A stretch of 64,000 nt of DNA from Solirubrobacteraceae bacterium. GTDB taxonomy: Bacteria; Actinomycetota; Thermoleophilia; Solirubrobacterales; Solirubrobacteraceae. Made by a program: the position numbers and the translations under genes. Shown in pieces: positions 23,748-32,115 of this stretch. Position 1 is the stretch's first letter. Every line of letters begins with the position of its first letter. The stretch is taken from assembly GCA_030447785.1 (NCBI GenBank), contig JAUJOF010000003.1:235105-299104 (forward strand). The letters run 5' to 3'. The notes beneath the pieces were generated by a model. It was not told where the DNA came from. It did no database searches and was given only the letters and a program-made list of their open reading frames with translations.

Positions 23748-25102
23748 GCGTTCACGCGGAACCCGCCGGCGCGCAGGGGCGGGCACACGACGCCGGTGGC
23801 AAAGCGCCGGCCGTAGAACTCGCCCTCGCTGACCAGGCGCTGGCGCGCGCCCAGGGCCTCCGTGGCCTCCAGGAGGCGCAACACCCCGTCGGTGAAGCGT
23901 ACGTCGCGCACGGGACGGGTGATACGACCGTCCTCGATGAGGTAGGTGCCATCGCGGGTCATGCCGGTGAGCAGCGCGTCGCGCTCGCGCACCGGATTGA
24001 CGTACCACAGGCGGGCCACGTAGAGCCCGCGCTCGATGGGAGCGGCCAGCTCGTGCTCATCCGCCGCCCCGCCGCCGATGAGCACGAGATTGGTGGGCAC
24101 GGGGCCGTCCGACGTACCGCCCGCGGCGAGGGCGTGGCCCGTGGAGGTCGCGGCTCCGCCGGCCACCGCGGCGCTGGAGGTGTCGTGCACCACCCGGTGG
24201 GCGACACCGTCCTGGATGAGGGGAAGCGGCGCCTTGGGCACTCCCTCGGCGTCGAACGCGCGGGGGAGCGTGTGGGCGAAGCGGGGCGAGTCCGACAGGT
24301 TGACCGCGGGCGCGGCGACGCGCCGGCCCAGGCGCCCGCTCAGCGCTCCGCGTCCCTCCGCGTGGGCCAGGCCGTTGAAGCCCAACCAGGCCAGGAACTC
24401 GAGCAGGACGCCGACCGCCTCGGCCTCCAGCACGACGGGGTACTCACCCGGGGCCACGTCGCCGAGCGCGCCGCGCGGCACGCGCTCGGCCGCGCGGCGC
24501 GCCACGGCGGCCACGTCGATGTCCGCGGCGCGCACCGCGGTGTCCGACGCGAAGCCCGAGCGCCCCTCGCCGTCGCGGCAGATGACCTTGGCGAAGGCGT
24601 CGGTGACGCTGTCGGTGGCACGCACGCCCGCCGAGGAGGCGATGGCGGTCTCCACCGCCCCCGCGCTCCAGATGCCAAACGCCTCCAGGCCCCCGTCGGC
24701 GGCCGCAGCGAAGGCCGCCTCCAGCGCCCGGCCCGCCGTCGTGGGATCCAGCCGGGCGGTGACCGGATCGTGGCCCTCGTGCGCGCGGGCGGGCGCCGGG
24801 CCGGGGAGCCCCGGGTAGCTGCCGGGACCCGAGTACGCCGAGGCCTGCGCCGCGGCGGCGGCACGAGAGGCGGCGGCGACGAGCGCCTCGTCGTCGGTGC
24901 GATCGGTCGACGCGGCTGCGGTGTGGCCGTCGCGCACGCACAGGACCTCCACCGTCGAGGTGTCGACCCGGGTGGCCTGGGTGGGATGTGAGCGTGCGAA
25001 GCGCGAGACGAGACTGCGCTCGCGGATGACGGTGACCTGCGCCTCGCCCTCGGTCAGGCCGAGCCCGCGCTCGGCCAGCTCGAGCGGGCGCTCCCCGCTC
25101 AT
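23744..25102 (-). CDS. TldE/PmbA-like subunit of the TldD-TldE metalloprotease
   Basis: 452 residues. The partner subunit lacks the HExxxH site found in TldD. Conserved family segments include SDTAVRAADIDVAAVARRA, GEYPVVLEAEAVGVLLEFLA and the C-terminal DGTYLIEDGRITRPVRDVRFTD. It overlaps TldD by four bases (ATGA), so both subunits are probably made at equal levels. TldD/E heterodimers mature or degrade small peptides such as microcin B17 and CcdA; the substrate here is unknown. Confidence 0.9.
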   Translation of the reverse strand: MSGERPLELAERGLGLTEGEAQVTVIRERSLVSRFARSHPTQATRVDTSTVEVLCVRDGHTAAASTDRTDDEALVAAASRAAAAAQASAYSGPGSYPGLPGPAPARAHEGHDPVTARLDPTTAGRALEAAFAAAADGGLEAFGIWSAGAVETAIASSAGVRATDSVTDAFAKVICRDGEGRSGFASDTAVRAADIDVAAVARRAAERVPRGALGDVAPGEYPVVLEAEAVGVLLEFLAWLGFNGLAHAEGRGALSGRLGRRVAAPAVNLSDSPRFAHTLPRAFDAEGVPKAPLPLIQDGVAHRVVHDTSSAAVAGGAATSTGHALAAGGTSDGPVPTNLVLIGGGAADEHELAAPIERGLYVARLWYVNPVRERDALLTGMTRDGTYLIEDGRITRPVRDVRFTDGVLRLLEATEALGARQRLVSEGEFYGRRFATGVVCPPLRAGGFRVNA

Positions 25103-26538
25103 GCGACGCCGATCTCCACGTCGCGAAAGCGCGCGGGTGGCGCTCCGTGGGATACGCGCATGACCTGACCGGGCTCGCCCTTGCCGCAGTTGAGCAGCCC
25201 GTGCAGACGCCAGGCCGCCGGGGAGCACACGGCGTCCATGGAAGCCCAGAAGCTGGGGGTCACCCCGGCGTAGGAGGGGTTGCGAAGCAGGCGTCCGAGC
25301 TCGCCGCCGCGGATCTCGTAGGCCACCTCGGTGGCGAACTGGAACCCGAGCCGGCGGTCGTCGATCGACCACGACCGGTTGGTCTCCATGAACACGCCCT
25401 CGCCGGTGTCGGCCACCAGGTCGTCCAGTGACCCCGCCGCGCCCGGCTGCAGCGACACGTTGGTCATGCGCACGATCGGCTGGCGGGCGAATCCGTCGGC
25501 GCGCGCACAGCCGCCGGAGCGCTCCAGGCCCGCGGCGGCGGCCGACTCGCGATCGCTGAGCGCGCCGCGCAGGACGCCCCGCGCCACGAGGGGATGGGCG
25601 TTCGCGGCGACGCCCTCGTCGTCCCACCCGAAGGTGCCCAGGCCGCCGGGCGTGGTCGCGTCGGCGGTGATGTCGAGGTGCTCGGACCCGTAGCGCAGCG
25701 TGCCCAGGTCGGCCGCCCCCACCCAGCTGGTCCCCGCGTAGGAGGCCTCGCCCAGCAGGATGCGGTCGAGCTCGAGGGCGTGGCCGATCGACTCGTGCAC
25801 CTGCAGCGCCAGCTGCTCGGAGCCCAGGACGAGCGTGGTGGGGCCGGCCGGGCACGGCGGCGCGGTCAACAGCGCGACGGCCTCCTCGGCCACCCGCGGG
25901 GCGTGTGCGGCGAGCTCCAGGCCCATCAGGTGCTCCCAGCCCGCCTGGGCGACGCTCCCGCCGTGGGCACTGGGGTAGGAGCGCACCTGCAGCTCGCCGC
26001 CGGCGGTCGCCCACGCCTGGATCCCGCCGCCGCAGGCGGTGACCTCCTGCGTGTACGCGGCTCCGTCGCTGGAGGCGAAGGCGGTCGTGGTGGCCGTCGA
26101 CAGGCAGGACGCCTGCGTGCGCACGATGCGGGCATCTCCGCGCAGGCCCGCCTCGGCTTCCAAGAGCACCGCCAGCTTCTCCTCGAGGCCGATCGCGAAG
26201 GGATCGCGCTCACGCGGGGAGGACCAGTGCCCGCGCGCCGGCGCGTCGATCCCGGCCAGCGAGGCCGCCGGCACATCCGGCAGCGCCCGGGCGAGCGCAA
26301 GGGCGCGTTCCAGTGCCGCCTGTGCACCGCCGCGGGAGACGTCGGTGGTGGCGGCAAAGCCCCACGCTCCTCCCGCGCGCACGCGGACGCCGATGCCCTC
26401 CGAGGTGCCCGCGTCGACCCGTTCGACCCGTCCGCCGCGCACCTCGATGCGCTCGTGGCGATCGACCACGTGCCGGGCCTCGGCGTACGAGCACCGCCCG
26501 TGAGCGGCCGCCACGAGGCCGGTGAGAAGATCGAGCAC
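25099..26538 (-). CDS. tldD: TldD-like zinc metalloprotease subunit
   Basis: 479 residues with the catalytic HExxxH in LQVHESIGHALELDRILLGE (about residue 250) and the downstream Cys ligand in LNCGKGEPGQ near the C-terminus. The N-terminal alpha/beta domain includes the RVRAGGAWGFAATTD segment. GTG start at 26538. Forms an operon with the TldE-like gene downstream. The order and overlap support a working heterodimer. Confidence 0.92.
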   Translation of the reverse strand: MLDLLTGLVAAAHGRCSYAEARHVVDRHERIEVRGGRVERVDAGTSEGIGVRVRAGGAWGFAATTDVSRGGAQAALERALALARALPDVPAASLAGIDAPARGHWSSPRERDPFAIGLEEKLAVLLEAEAGLRGDARIVRTQASCLSTATTTAFASSDGAAYTQEVTACGGGIQAWATAGGELQVRSYPSAHGGSVAQAGWEHLMGLELAAHAPRVAEEAVALLTAPPCPAGPTTLVLGSEQLALQVHESIGHALELDRILLGEASYAGTSWVGAADLGTLRYGSEHLDITADATTPGGLGTFGWDDEGVAANAHPLVARGVLRGALSDRESAAAAGLERSGGCARADGFARQPIVRMTNVSLQPGAAGSLDDLVADTGEGVFMETNRSWSIDDRRLGFQFATEVAYEIRGGELGRLLRNPSYAGVTPSFWASMDAVCSPAAWRLHGLLNCGKGEPGQVMRVSHGAPPARFRDVEIGVA

Positions 26539-26610
26539 AGCGCCACCCTACGCACCCTGCCCGTCGGCCCGCCGTCACGCTCACCCGGTCGGGAAGACGC
26601 GTCGCGACCC

Positions 26611-27255
26611 CTATTCGAGCAGTCCGCGGCGCATGGCCTCGGCGACCGCCGCGGCGCGCTCGGAGACGCCCAGCTTCTCGTAGAGGCCCTGGAGGTGGGT
26701 CTTCACCGTCGCGGGGCTCACGTACAGGCGCTCGGCGATCGCCGGCGCCGAGAGGCCCTTGGCGATGAGCTGGAGGACCTCCCCCTCGCGCGGCGAGAGC
26801 ACGGGACGGTCGTCGACCTCTCGATCGCGCAGCTCCCCGACCAGGGCGGCCTGGACCTCGGGCGCGAGCACCGTCTCGCCACGCGACACGGCCAGGATGG
26901 TGTCGCAGATCACGCGGCGGCTGGCGTCCTTGGTCAGGTAGGCCTCGGCACCCGTGCGCATGGCCTCGAAGACCGCCTTGCTGTCGCGCTGGGCGCTGAG
27001 CATGAGCACGCGAGTGGCCAGCCCGTCGCGCGCGATCGCGTTGAGCACCTCCACGCCGTCGAGCTCGGGCAGGCGCATGTCCAGCACCGTTACATCGGGG
27101 TGCAGCTCGCGGATCGAGTCAAGCGCGGTCCGTCCGTTCTCCGCGGTGCCCACCAACTCCAGCTCGGGCTGGTCCTTGATGGCCCGGGCGAGGCCCTCGA
27201 GGTAGATCGGGTGGTCCTCGGCGAGAAGGACCCGTACGCGAGGTCTTGGTGTCAC
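26611..27255 (-). CDS. NarL/FixJ-type response regulator
   Basis: 214 residues: receiver domain (about 5-120) with acidic pocket LLAEDHP, phosphoacceptor Asp in VTVLDMRLPELDG and Lys in YLTKDAS; then a LuxR-type HTH (about 145-210) with LSPREGEVLQLIAKGLSAPAIAERLYVS. GTG 27255 gives the compact domain start. No kinase gene is adjacent; the kinase at 30.2 kb has its own regulator. Target genes unknown. Confidence 0.92.
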   Translation of the reverse strand: MTPRPRVRVLLAEDHPIYLEGLARAIKDQPELELVGTAENGRTALDSIRELHPDVTVLDMRLPELDGVEVLNAIARDGLATRVLMLSAQRDSKAVFEAMRTGAEAYLTKDASRRVICDTILAVSRGETVLAPEVQAALVGELRDREVDDRPVLSPREGEVLQLIAKGLSAPAIAERLYVSPATVKTHLQGLYEKLGVSERAAAVAEAMRRGLLE

Positions 27256-27414
27256 CTTGGGCCACCTTAGGGCCAAGCGATGAGATGGCCGGAGAGGTAG
27301 CAGACCGCGCGGGCCCCCGGCGGTCCACCCGCCCGGCGGCGAGCCCGGGGGTGGAGCGGGGGTTCCCCTCATCGCGGGACGCCGCCTCCCCCGCGACGGT
27401 GCGCGGGCGCGGGC
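27256..27414. other. 159-base intergenic gap upstream of the response regulator
   Basis: Contains the promoter region for the response regulator and the 3' trailer of the dehydrogenase gene. GGCGGTCCACCCGCC-type GC-rich inverted pieces around 27318-27350 may form hairpins. It shares some wording with the interspersed repeat but not enough to call a copy. Confidence 0.35.
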
Positions 27415-28410
27415 TCACCAGGCGGCGCGCAGGAGCGCCAGCAGCTCGTCCGCGCTCGCCCGCGGCGGCGTGCCGTCGAGGTGGGGACGCTGCGCCGCGG
27501 CCTCAGCACACGCCTCGAGCGCGTCCCGGCCGACGCCCACGTCGCGCAGGCGCACGGCGCCGGCCCGCCGCGCGAAGCCAGCGGCGACCTCCTCCCAGTT
27601 CTCGCCGGCCTCCTCCAGCACGCCGCGTTGGCGCAGTGCGCGCAGCGTGTGGGGCAGCAGGGCGGCGTTGGCCGCGCCGTGGCCGGCTCCGCCGACGCGC
27701 ACCGCGGTCTGGGCGATCACGTGGTGCAGCCCGTAGCCGACGGCGTCGATGGCATAGCCCGACAGCAGGGCTCCGAGGGCGAGCGCCTCGCGGTCGGGCT
27801 CGCCGTTCTCGGGCAGCCCGTCGCGCAGCAGCGCGGCGGCGCGCCGGGCGGCCAGCACGGGCACGGGCCCGCCGCTGAAGCCGGTGTGCGCGACCGCCTG
27901 GGCCTCGAGGGCGTGGGCCAGCGCGTTGGCGGCACTGGCCGCCAGGTCACGCACCGGCTGTGCGGCGGCCAGCGCGGGATCGCACAGCACCACCGTGGGG
28001 CGCACCGTGGGGGTGGCCGCGGGCACGCCGCGCGCGTGGCGGTGCAGATGGGTCATCTCGGCGGCCGAGAGCGTGGTGGGCACGGCCATGACGTCGACGG
28101 GCCGGCCCTCGGCTCGCGCGGCGGCGGCCAGCGCCTTGGCGGTGTCGATCACCCGCCCGCCGCCCAGCGCGACCAGCCGCGGGGCGGCCACCGCGCCGCG
28201 CAGGTCGCCGGCGCGCTCGTCCACGCGGCCCGGGCCGACCTCGTGCACGGCCCCGGCCCGCGCGACGAGCTCGGGCCCCGCGCCCCGCGCGCGGGGGGTG
28301 GTCAGCAGCGCGAAGCCCTCGCCGGCCAGGTCCGGGGCCTCGGCGAGGGTGCCGGGGCCGAAGCGGACCGTGCGCTCGCCGTCGCGCCACGTGAACCCCG
28401 CGACGCTCAC
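27415..28410 (-). CDS. Iron-containing alcohol dehydrogenase family protein (maleylacetate reductase/glycerol dehydrogenase-like)
   Basis: 331 residues of the group III metal-dependent dehydrogenases. NAD-binding glycine motif ALGGGRVIDTAKALA and the PTTLSAAEMT segment are visible, as are metal-ligand histidines in ANALAHALE, YGLHHVIAQ and GAGHGAANA. The GTG start at 28410 overlaps the HPPD gene by four bases, so it is probably co-translated with it. That context hints at aromatic compound breakdown, for which a maleylacetate reductase would fit better than a glycerol dehydrogenase. The substrate cannot be fixed from sequence. Confidence 0.82.
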   Translation of the reverse strand: MSVAGFTWRDGERTVRFGPGTLAEAPDLAGEGFALLTTPRARGAGPELVARAGAVHEVGPGRVDERAGDLRGAVAAPRLVALGGGRVIDTAKALAAAARAEGRPVDVMAVPTTLSAAEMTHLHRHARGVPAATPTVRPTVVLCDPALAAAQPVRDLAASAANALAHALEAQAVAHTGFSGGPVPVLAARRAAALLRDGLPENGEPDREALALGALLSGYAIDAVGYGLHHVIAQTAVRVGGAGHGAANAALLPHTLRALRQRGVLEEAGENWEEVAAGFARRAGAVRLRDVGVGRDALEACAEAAAQRPHLDGTPPRASADELLALLRAAW

Positions 28411-29492
28411 AGGTTGCCCCGCCGGGCCTGCTCGCGCTCGATGGCCTCGAACAGCGCGCGGAAGTTGCCCGCGCCGAAGCCCCGGGCTCCGTGGCGCTCG
28501 ATGATCTCGAAGAAGATCGTGGGCCGGTCGCCCAGAGGCTGGGTGAACACCTGCAGCAGGTAGCCCTCGTCGTCGCGGTCGACGAGGATGCCCAGCCGGC
28601 GCAGGTCGTCCAGCGACTCGGCGATGTCGCCCACGCGCGCAGGCAGATCCTCGTAGTAGGCCGCCGGCGTGGGCAGGAAGCGCACCCCCCGGCGGGTCAG
28701 CTCCTGCACGGTGGCGACGATGTCGTCGGTGGTCAGCGCCAGGTGCTGGGCCCCGGGGCCCTCGTAGAACTCGAGGAACTCGTCGATCTGCGAGCGCCGG
28801 CGTCCCTCGGCCGGCTCGTTGATGGGGAACTTGACGCGGCCCTCGCCGTCGGACACCACCTTGGACATCAGCGCCGAGTACTCCGTCGAGACCTCCTCCT
28901 TGGAGAAGTGCACGAGCTGGCGCATACCCAGCACGCTCTCGTAGAAGGCCACCCACTCCTGCATGGCCCCCAGCGGCACGTTGCCGACCACGTGGTCGAG
29001 CGAGCCGAAGAGCGCCCGATCCGCACGGCCGTCGCCGTCGGGGGCGACGGCCTCGAAGCCGGGCAGGAAGGCGCCGCGGTAGGCCGAGCGGTCGACGAGC
29101 GCGTGCACCGTCTCGCCGTAGGTGGCGAAGGCGGCCAGGCGCGCGGTGCCGTGCTCGTCGCTGCGCTCGTGGGGCTCGGCCACGGCGCGGGCTCCGCGGC
29201 GCACGGCCTCGGCGTGGGCACGGTCGACGTCGGGCACGGCCAGCGCGATGGTGCGCACGCCGTCGCCGTGGCGCGCGTGGTGCTCGGCCACCGGCGTGCC
29301 GCTGCGCAGCGTCCCGGTCACGACCAGGCGCACGTCGCCCTGGGCCAGCACGTGGGAGGTGCGATCGCGCTGCCCGGTCTCCAGGCCGGCGTAGGCCACC
29401 CGGCGGAAACCGAAGGCGCGCTCCAGGAAGAAGGCGGCCTGGGCGGCGTTGCCCACCCACAGCTCGACGTGGTCGACTCCCTGGAGGGGCAT
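28407..29492 (-). CDS. hppD: 4-hydroxyphenylpyruvate dioxygenase
   Basis: 361 residues from ATG 29492. Two VOC domains: the first begins GVDHVELWVGNAAQAAFFLE; the second holds the iron ligands, His of SLDHVVGNV, His of GAQHLALTTDDI and Glu of IFFEIIERHG. The C-terminal GFGAGNFRALFEAIEREQ is diagnostic. The enzyme converts 4-hydroxyphenylpyruvate to homogentisate in tyrosine catabolism. A TTG at 29510, nine bases after GGAG, is an alternative start that adds LNPHDH and has a better ribosome-binding site than the ATG. Coupled to the iron-type dehydrogenase downstream. Confidence 0.94.
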   Translation of the reverse strand: MPLQGVDHVELWVGNAAQAAFFLERAFGFRRVAYAGLETGQRDRTSHVLAQGDVRLVVTGTLRSGTPVAEHHARHGDGVRTIALAVPDVDRAHAEAVRRGARAVAEPHERSDEHGTARLAAFATYGETVHALVDRSAYRGAFLPGFEAVAPDGDGRADRALFGSLDHVVGNVPLGAMQEWVAFYESVLGMRQLVHFSKEEVSTEYSALMSKVVSDGEGRVKFPINEPAEGRRRSQIDEFLEFYEGPGAQHLALTTDDIVATVQELTRRGVRFLPTPAAYYEDLPARVGDIAESLDDLRRLGILVDRDDEGYLLQVFTQPLGDRPTIFFEIIERHGARGFGAGNFRALFEAIEREQARRGNL

Positions 29493-29540
29493 GTGGTCGT
29501 GTGGGTTCAAGAAGGACCGCTCCGCGGGTACGCTGGGGTC

Positions 29541-29822
29541 ATGGGCATCATCGGTTTCATCATCGCGGGGCTCATCATCGGGGTCCTGGCCCGGCTGGTG
29601 CTTCCCGGGCGTCAGCGCATCGGGATCCTCGCCACGCTGGCGCTCGGCGTGCTGGGGTCGGTCATCGGGGGCACGATCGCCAACGCGATCGGGACCGGCG
29701 ACATCTTCGAGCTGAACATCTTCGGCTTCATCGCCGCTGTGGCCGTCTCGGTCGCGCTGCTGGCCGTGGCCCAGGCCGCCGGCATCGGCGGCGGCGACGA
29801 GCGCAAGCGCCTGAAGCACTGA
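29541..29822 (+). CDS. GlsB/YeaQ/YmgE family stress-response membrane protein
   Basis: 93 residues with three membrane helices and the family pattern GIIGFIIAGLIIGVLARLVLPG, GILATLALGVLGSVIGGTIANAIG, then a final helix. These transglycosylase-associated proteins are induced by stress; mechanism unknown. ATG 29541. It is divergent from HPPD with a 48-base gap. Confidence 0.9.
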   Translation: MGIIGFIIAGLIIGVLARLVLPGRQRIGILATLALGVLGSVIGGTIANAIGTGDIFELNIFGFIAAVAVSVALLAVAQAAGIGGGDERKRLKH

Positions 29823-29893
29823 GCGATGCTCCGCGCGCCGAGCCGGCCGCCCGCCGCGTTTGGCCCGCTCGTCCGAAGGGCAAGCGACCGTCC

Positions 29894-30139
29894 GTGAGCG
29901 GAGTCACCGCCACCGTCGGTGTGCTGGGGTTCGTGGGGATCCTCGTCATCCTGGTTTCGGGCGGGTGGAGCCTGTTCATCGTCCCGATCGCGGTTGTGGT
30001 GCTTCTGGTGGCCCTCGGCGGTCCCGTGCTGCGCTTCATCACGGAGCGCGGGCAGCCCGGCACCGACGAGCCCGGCGTGCCCACCACGCGGGAGGCCTCC
30101 TACGAGCCGGTGGAGCCGCGCCGGCCCTCCGAGCAGTAG
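29894..30139 (+). CDS. Small membrane protein of unknown function
   Basis: 81 residues from GTG 29894: two hydrophobic helices (VTATVGVLGFVGILVILVSGG and LFIVPIAVVVLLVALGGPVLRFI) and a hydrophilic Pro/Glu-rich tail. No family recognised. Position after the GlsB-type gene suggests a cell envelope role. Confidence 0.6.
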   Translation: MSGVTATVGVLGFVGILVILVSGGWSLFIVPIAVVVLLVALGGPVLRFITERGQPGTDEPGVPTTREASYEPVEPRRPSEQ

Positions 30140-30188
30140 CTCCAGCCCGACCGCGTCGCGGCGTGGACGCAGGGCGTAGCGTGCGCGC

Positions 30189-31334
30189 ATGTCCTCTCCT
30201 CAATCCCCCGACGCCATGACCGCCGCCGCGGTCGAGGTCCGCGCGGTCGAGGCCTTCGCCGACCTCCTCTTCGCCTTTGACAGCGACGAGCCCTCCGGCG
30301 GGTTCTACAGCCGCCTGTCGGAGGCCATCTGCGCGCTGGGCGACATGGACCGCGCGGCGATCTTCCTCTATGACGCGCCGCTTCGCCGGGTGCGCGCGGT
30401 GGGAAGCCACGGCGTCGAGCTCACCCGCCTGCAGGACGTGCACGCCACCGCCGACGAGACCCCGATCGCGATGCGCGCGCTCAGCGAGGACCGCGTGGTG
30501 GAGGTCACGGGCGCCGCGCTGGACGACGAGCTGCCCGCCGAGCATCTGGGGTTCTTCTCGCACGGCGCCCGGCTGGTCTGCACGCCGATGGCCGCCGCCG
30601 GGCGCTGGCCGGGAGTGATCATGTCCGATCGCGGCGACGACCGTGCCCTCACCGAGCCCGAGCGCCACCTGCTGTGGACGCTGGGCAAGGTCGCTGCGCT
30701 GGCGGCCAGCGCGCGCAGCGCCACCCGCGCCCAGGACCGCGCACGGGAGCTGCAGGAGCGCATCGACCTGGCCCGCGAGATCCACGACCGCGTGATCCAG
30801 CGCCTGTTCGGCGTGTCCATGGCGTTGTCGGCCGGAGGGGAGCTGGGGCGCGAGGGGCGCGAGCGCGCCGCACAGGAGATCCAAGACGCGCTGGCCGACC
30901 TGCGCGCGGCCGTGCAGCGCCCGCTGGGACGGGCATCGCGAGAGACCCGCACCACGCTGGCCGAGGAGGTGCGCCGCCTCGTGCACGAGCACCCCGAGCT
31001 GCAGGTCGAGCTCGACGCGGACCTCGGCGCCGAGGTCCCCGAGCACCTGGAGGCGCTGGCCCAGTCGGTCTTCGCCGAGGCGTTGCGCAACGCGCACCGC
31101 CACGCCGAGCCGACCCGGGTGGCCGTGCGCATGGGAAGCTCGGACGGGGCCTTCCTGCTCGAGGTGACCAACGACGGTGTGCGCGCCGGCCAGGGGAGGA
31201 CCGGGGTGGGCATGGGCCTGCGCCTGGCCGCCTTCGAGGCCCTCCAGCACGGTGGCGTCATCGAGTTCGGCCAGGCCGACGAGGGGCGCTGGCGCGTGCG
31301 CCTGCTGGTGCCCGAGCGAGGAGCCCCACGGTGA
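30189..31334 (+). CDS. GAF-domain sensor histidine kinase (NarL-system type)
   Basis: 381 residues without clear membrane helices. A GAF sensor spans about residues 20-180. The HisKA_3 dimerisation box has the phospho-His in LAREIHDRVIQRLFGVSM (about residue 199), followed by an HATPase with EALRNAHRHAEPTRVAV (N box) and GVGMGLRLAAFEAL (G box). The stop overlaps the start of its response regulator by four bases. The soluble GAF suggests it senses a cytoplasmic signal such as redox, gas or a small ligand. Confidence 0.92.
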   Translation: MSSPQSPDAMTAAAVEVRAVEAFADLLFAFDSDEPSGGFYSRLSEAICALGDMDRAAIFLYDAPLRRVRAVGSHGVELTRLQDVHATADETPIAMRALSEDRVVEVTGAALDDELPAEHLGFFSHGARLVCTPMAAAGRWPGVIMSDRGDDRALTEPERHLLWTLGKVAALAASARSATRAQDRARELQERIDLAREIHDRVIQRLFGVSMALSAGGELGREGRERAAQEIQDALADLRAAVQRPLGRASRETRTTLAEEVRRLVHEHPELQVELDADLGAEVPEHLEALAQSVFAEALRNAHRHAEPTRVAVRMGSSDGAFLLEVTNDGVRAGQGRTGVGMGLRLAAFEALQHGGVIEFGQADEGRWRVRLLVPERGAPR

Positions 31335-31395
31335 GCGAGCGCGGGACCCGCCTCCAGGGCCAGGTGGCCCCTTCGGCCCCCGCCGGCGTCCGCCC
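31331..31395 (+). repeat. Interspersed hairpin-rich repeat, partial copy within coding sequence
   Basis: gagcgcgggacccgcctccagggccaggtggccccttcg matches the middle of the copy at 20851-20962 with about 80% identity. The stem GGGCCA-gg-TGGCCC (31357-31370) is kept. It encodes the first ~20 residues of the response regulator. Confidence 0.6.
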
Positions 31396-32017
31396 CGTGC
31401 GCGTGCCCGCCGAGGAGGGCACGCCGCGCCTGCGCGTGCTCGTCGTCGACGACCACGACGTGGTCCACTGGGGCTTCCGGCTCATGCTCGCCGAGCAGCC
31501 CTGGGTGGAGCGCTGCCTGAGCGCGCGCACCGGCGCGGAGGCGGTCGCCCTGACCGCGCGCTACGAGCCCCACGTGGCGCTGGTCGACCTCTTCGTGGGG
31601 GAGGAGTCGGGCCCGGAGATCTGCGAGGGGCTGTGTGAGCGCTCGCCGGGAACGCGCGTGCTGCTCATCTCCGGGGCGGGGCGCATCTCGCCCAGCGCCG
31701 CGCGCGCGGCCGGCGCGTCGGGGTTCGTGCCCAAGGAATGGCCCGCCCAGGAGATCGCCCAGGCGGTGCAGATGGTCGGGCGCGGGATGACCGTCTTCCG
31801 CGACGTCGCCGCGCCCCCGGCCAACCGGCTGTCCGAGCGCGAGCGCGAGGTGCTCGGGCTGATGGCGTCGGGTGCGACCAACCGCGAGATCGCCGACGCG
31901 CTTCACCTCTCGCCCTGGACGGTCAAGGAGTACACCGGTGGGCTGTATCGCAAGCTCGAGGTTCGCAACCGCGCAGAGGCCGTCCAGCGCGCCCAGCGCC
32001 TGGGCCTGCTGGACTAG
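31331..32017 (+). CDS. NarL/LuxR-type response regulator, partner of the upstream kinase
   Basis: 228 residues from GTG 31331, which overlaps the kinase stop. Residues 1-33 form an Arg/Pro/Gly-rich leader encoded by the partial repeat copy. The receiver domain follows (LRVLVVDDHDVVHWGF, phospho-Asp in VALVDLFVGEESG). A LuxR HTH is at the end (LSEREREVLGLMASGATNREIADALHLS). The leader is absent from typical family members; GTG 31403, just before the receiver, is an alternative start. Which is used would decide whether the repeat contributes to protein. Confidence 0.9.
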   Translation: MSERGTRLQGQVAPSAPAGVRPVRVPAEEGTPRLRVLVVDDHDVVHWGFRLMLAEQPWVERCLSARTGAEAVALTARYEPHVALVDLFVGEESGPEICEGLCERSPGTRVLLISGAGRISPSAARAAGASGFVPKEWPAQEIAQAVQMVGRGMTVFRDVAAPPANRLSEREREVLGLMASGATNREIADALHLSPWTVKEYTGGLYRKLEVRNRAEAVQRAQRLGLLD

Positions 32018-32020
32018 ATG

Positions 32021-32080
32021 ACCAGGGAGCGCCCGACCGGGCAGGAACCCCCCTCAACGGGGGGGATCGTGCCCCCTGGT
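32021..32080 (+). ncRNA. Candidate structured leader before fabD (three-way junction)
   Basis: ACCAGGG (32021-32027) pairs with CCCTGGT (32074-32080). Inside are two hairpins: GCCC-gacc-GGGC (32031-32042) and CCCCCC-tcaac-GGGGGG (32048-32064). It starts three bases after the response-regulator stop and ends 35 bases before the fabD ATG. It could be a terminator of the first gene, a leader controlling the fatty acid operon, or both. No known riboswitch class recognised. Confidence 0.4.
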
Positions 32081-32115
32081 GCGATCTGGGCGGGCCGCTG
32101 GGGGAGGGTGGGCGC

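Noticed and set aside
27290..27414. Possible repeat copy upstream of the response regulator
   Set aside because: Similar composition and hairpins but no continuous alignment to the full copies.
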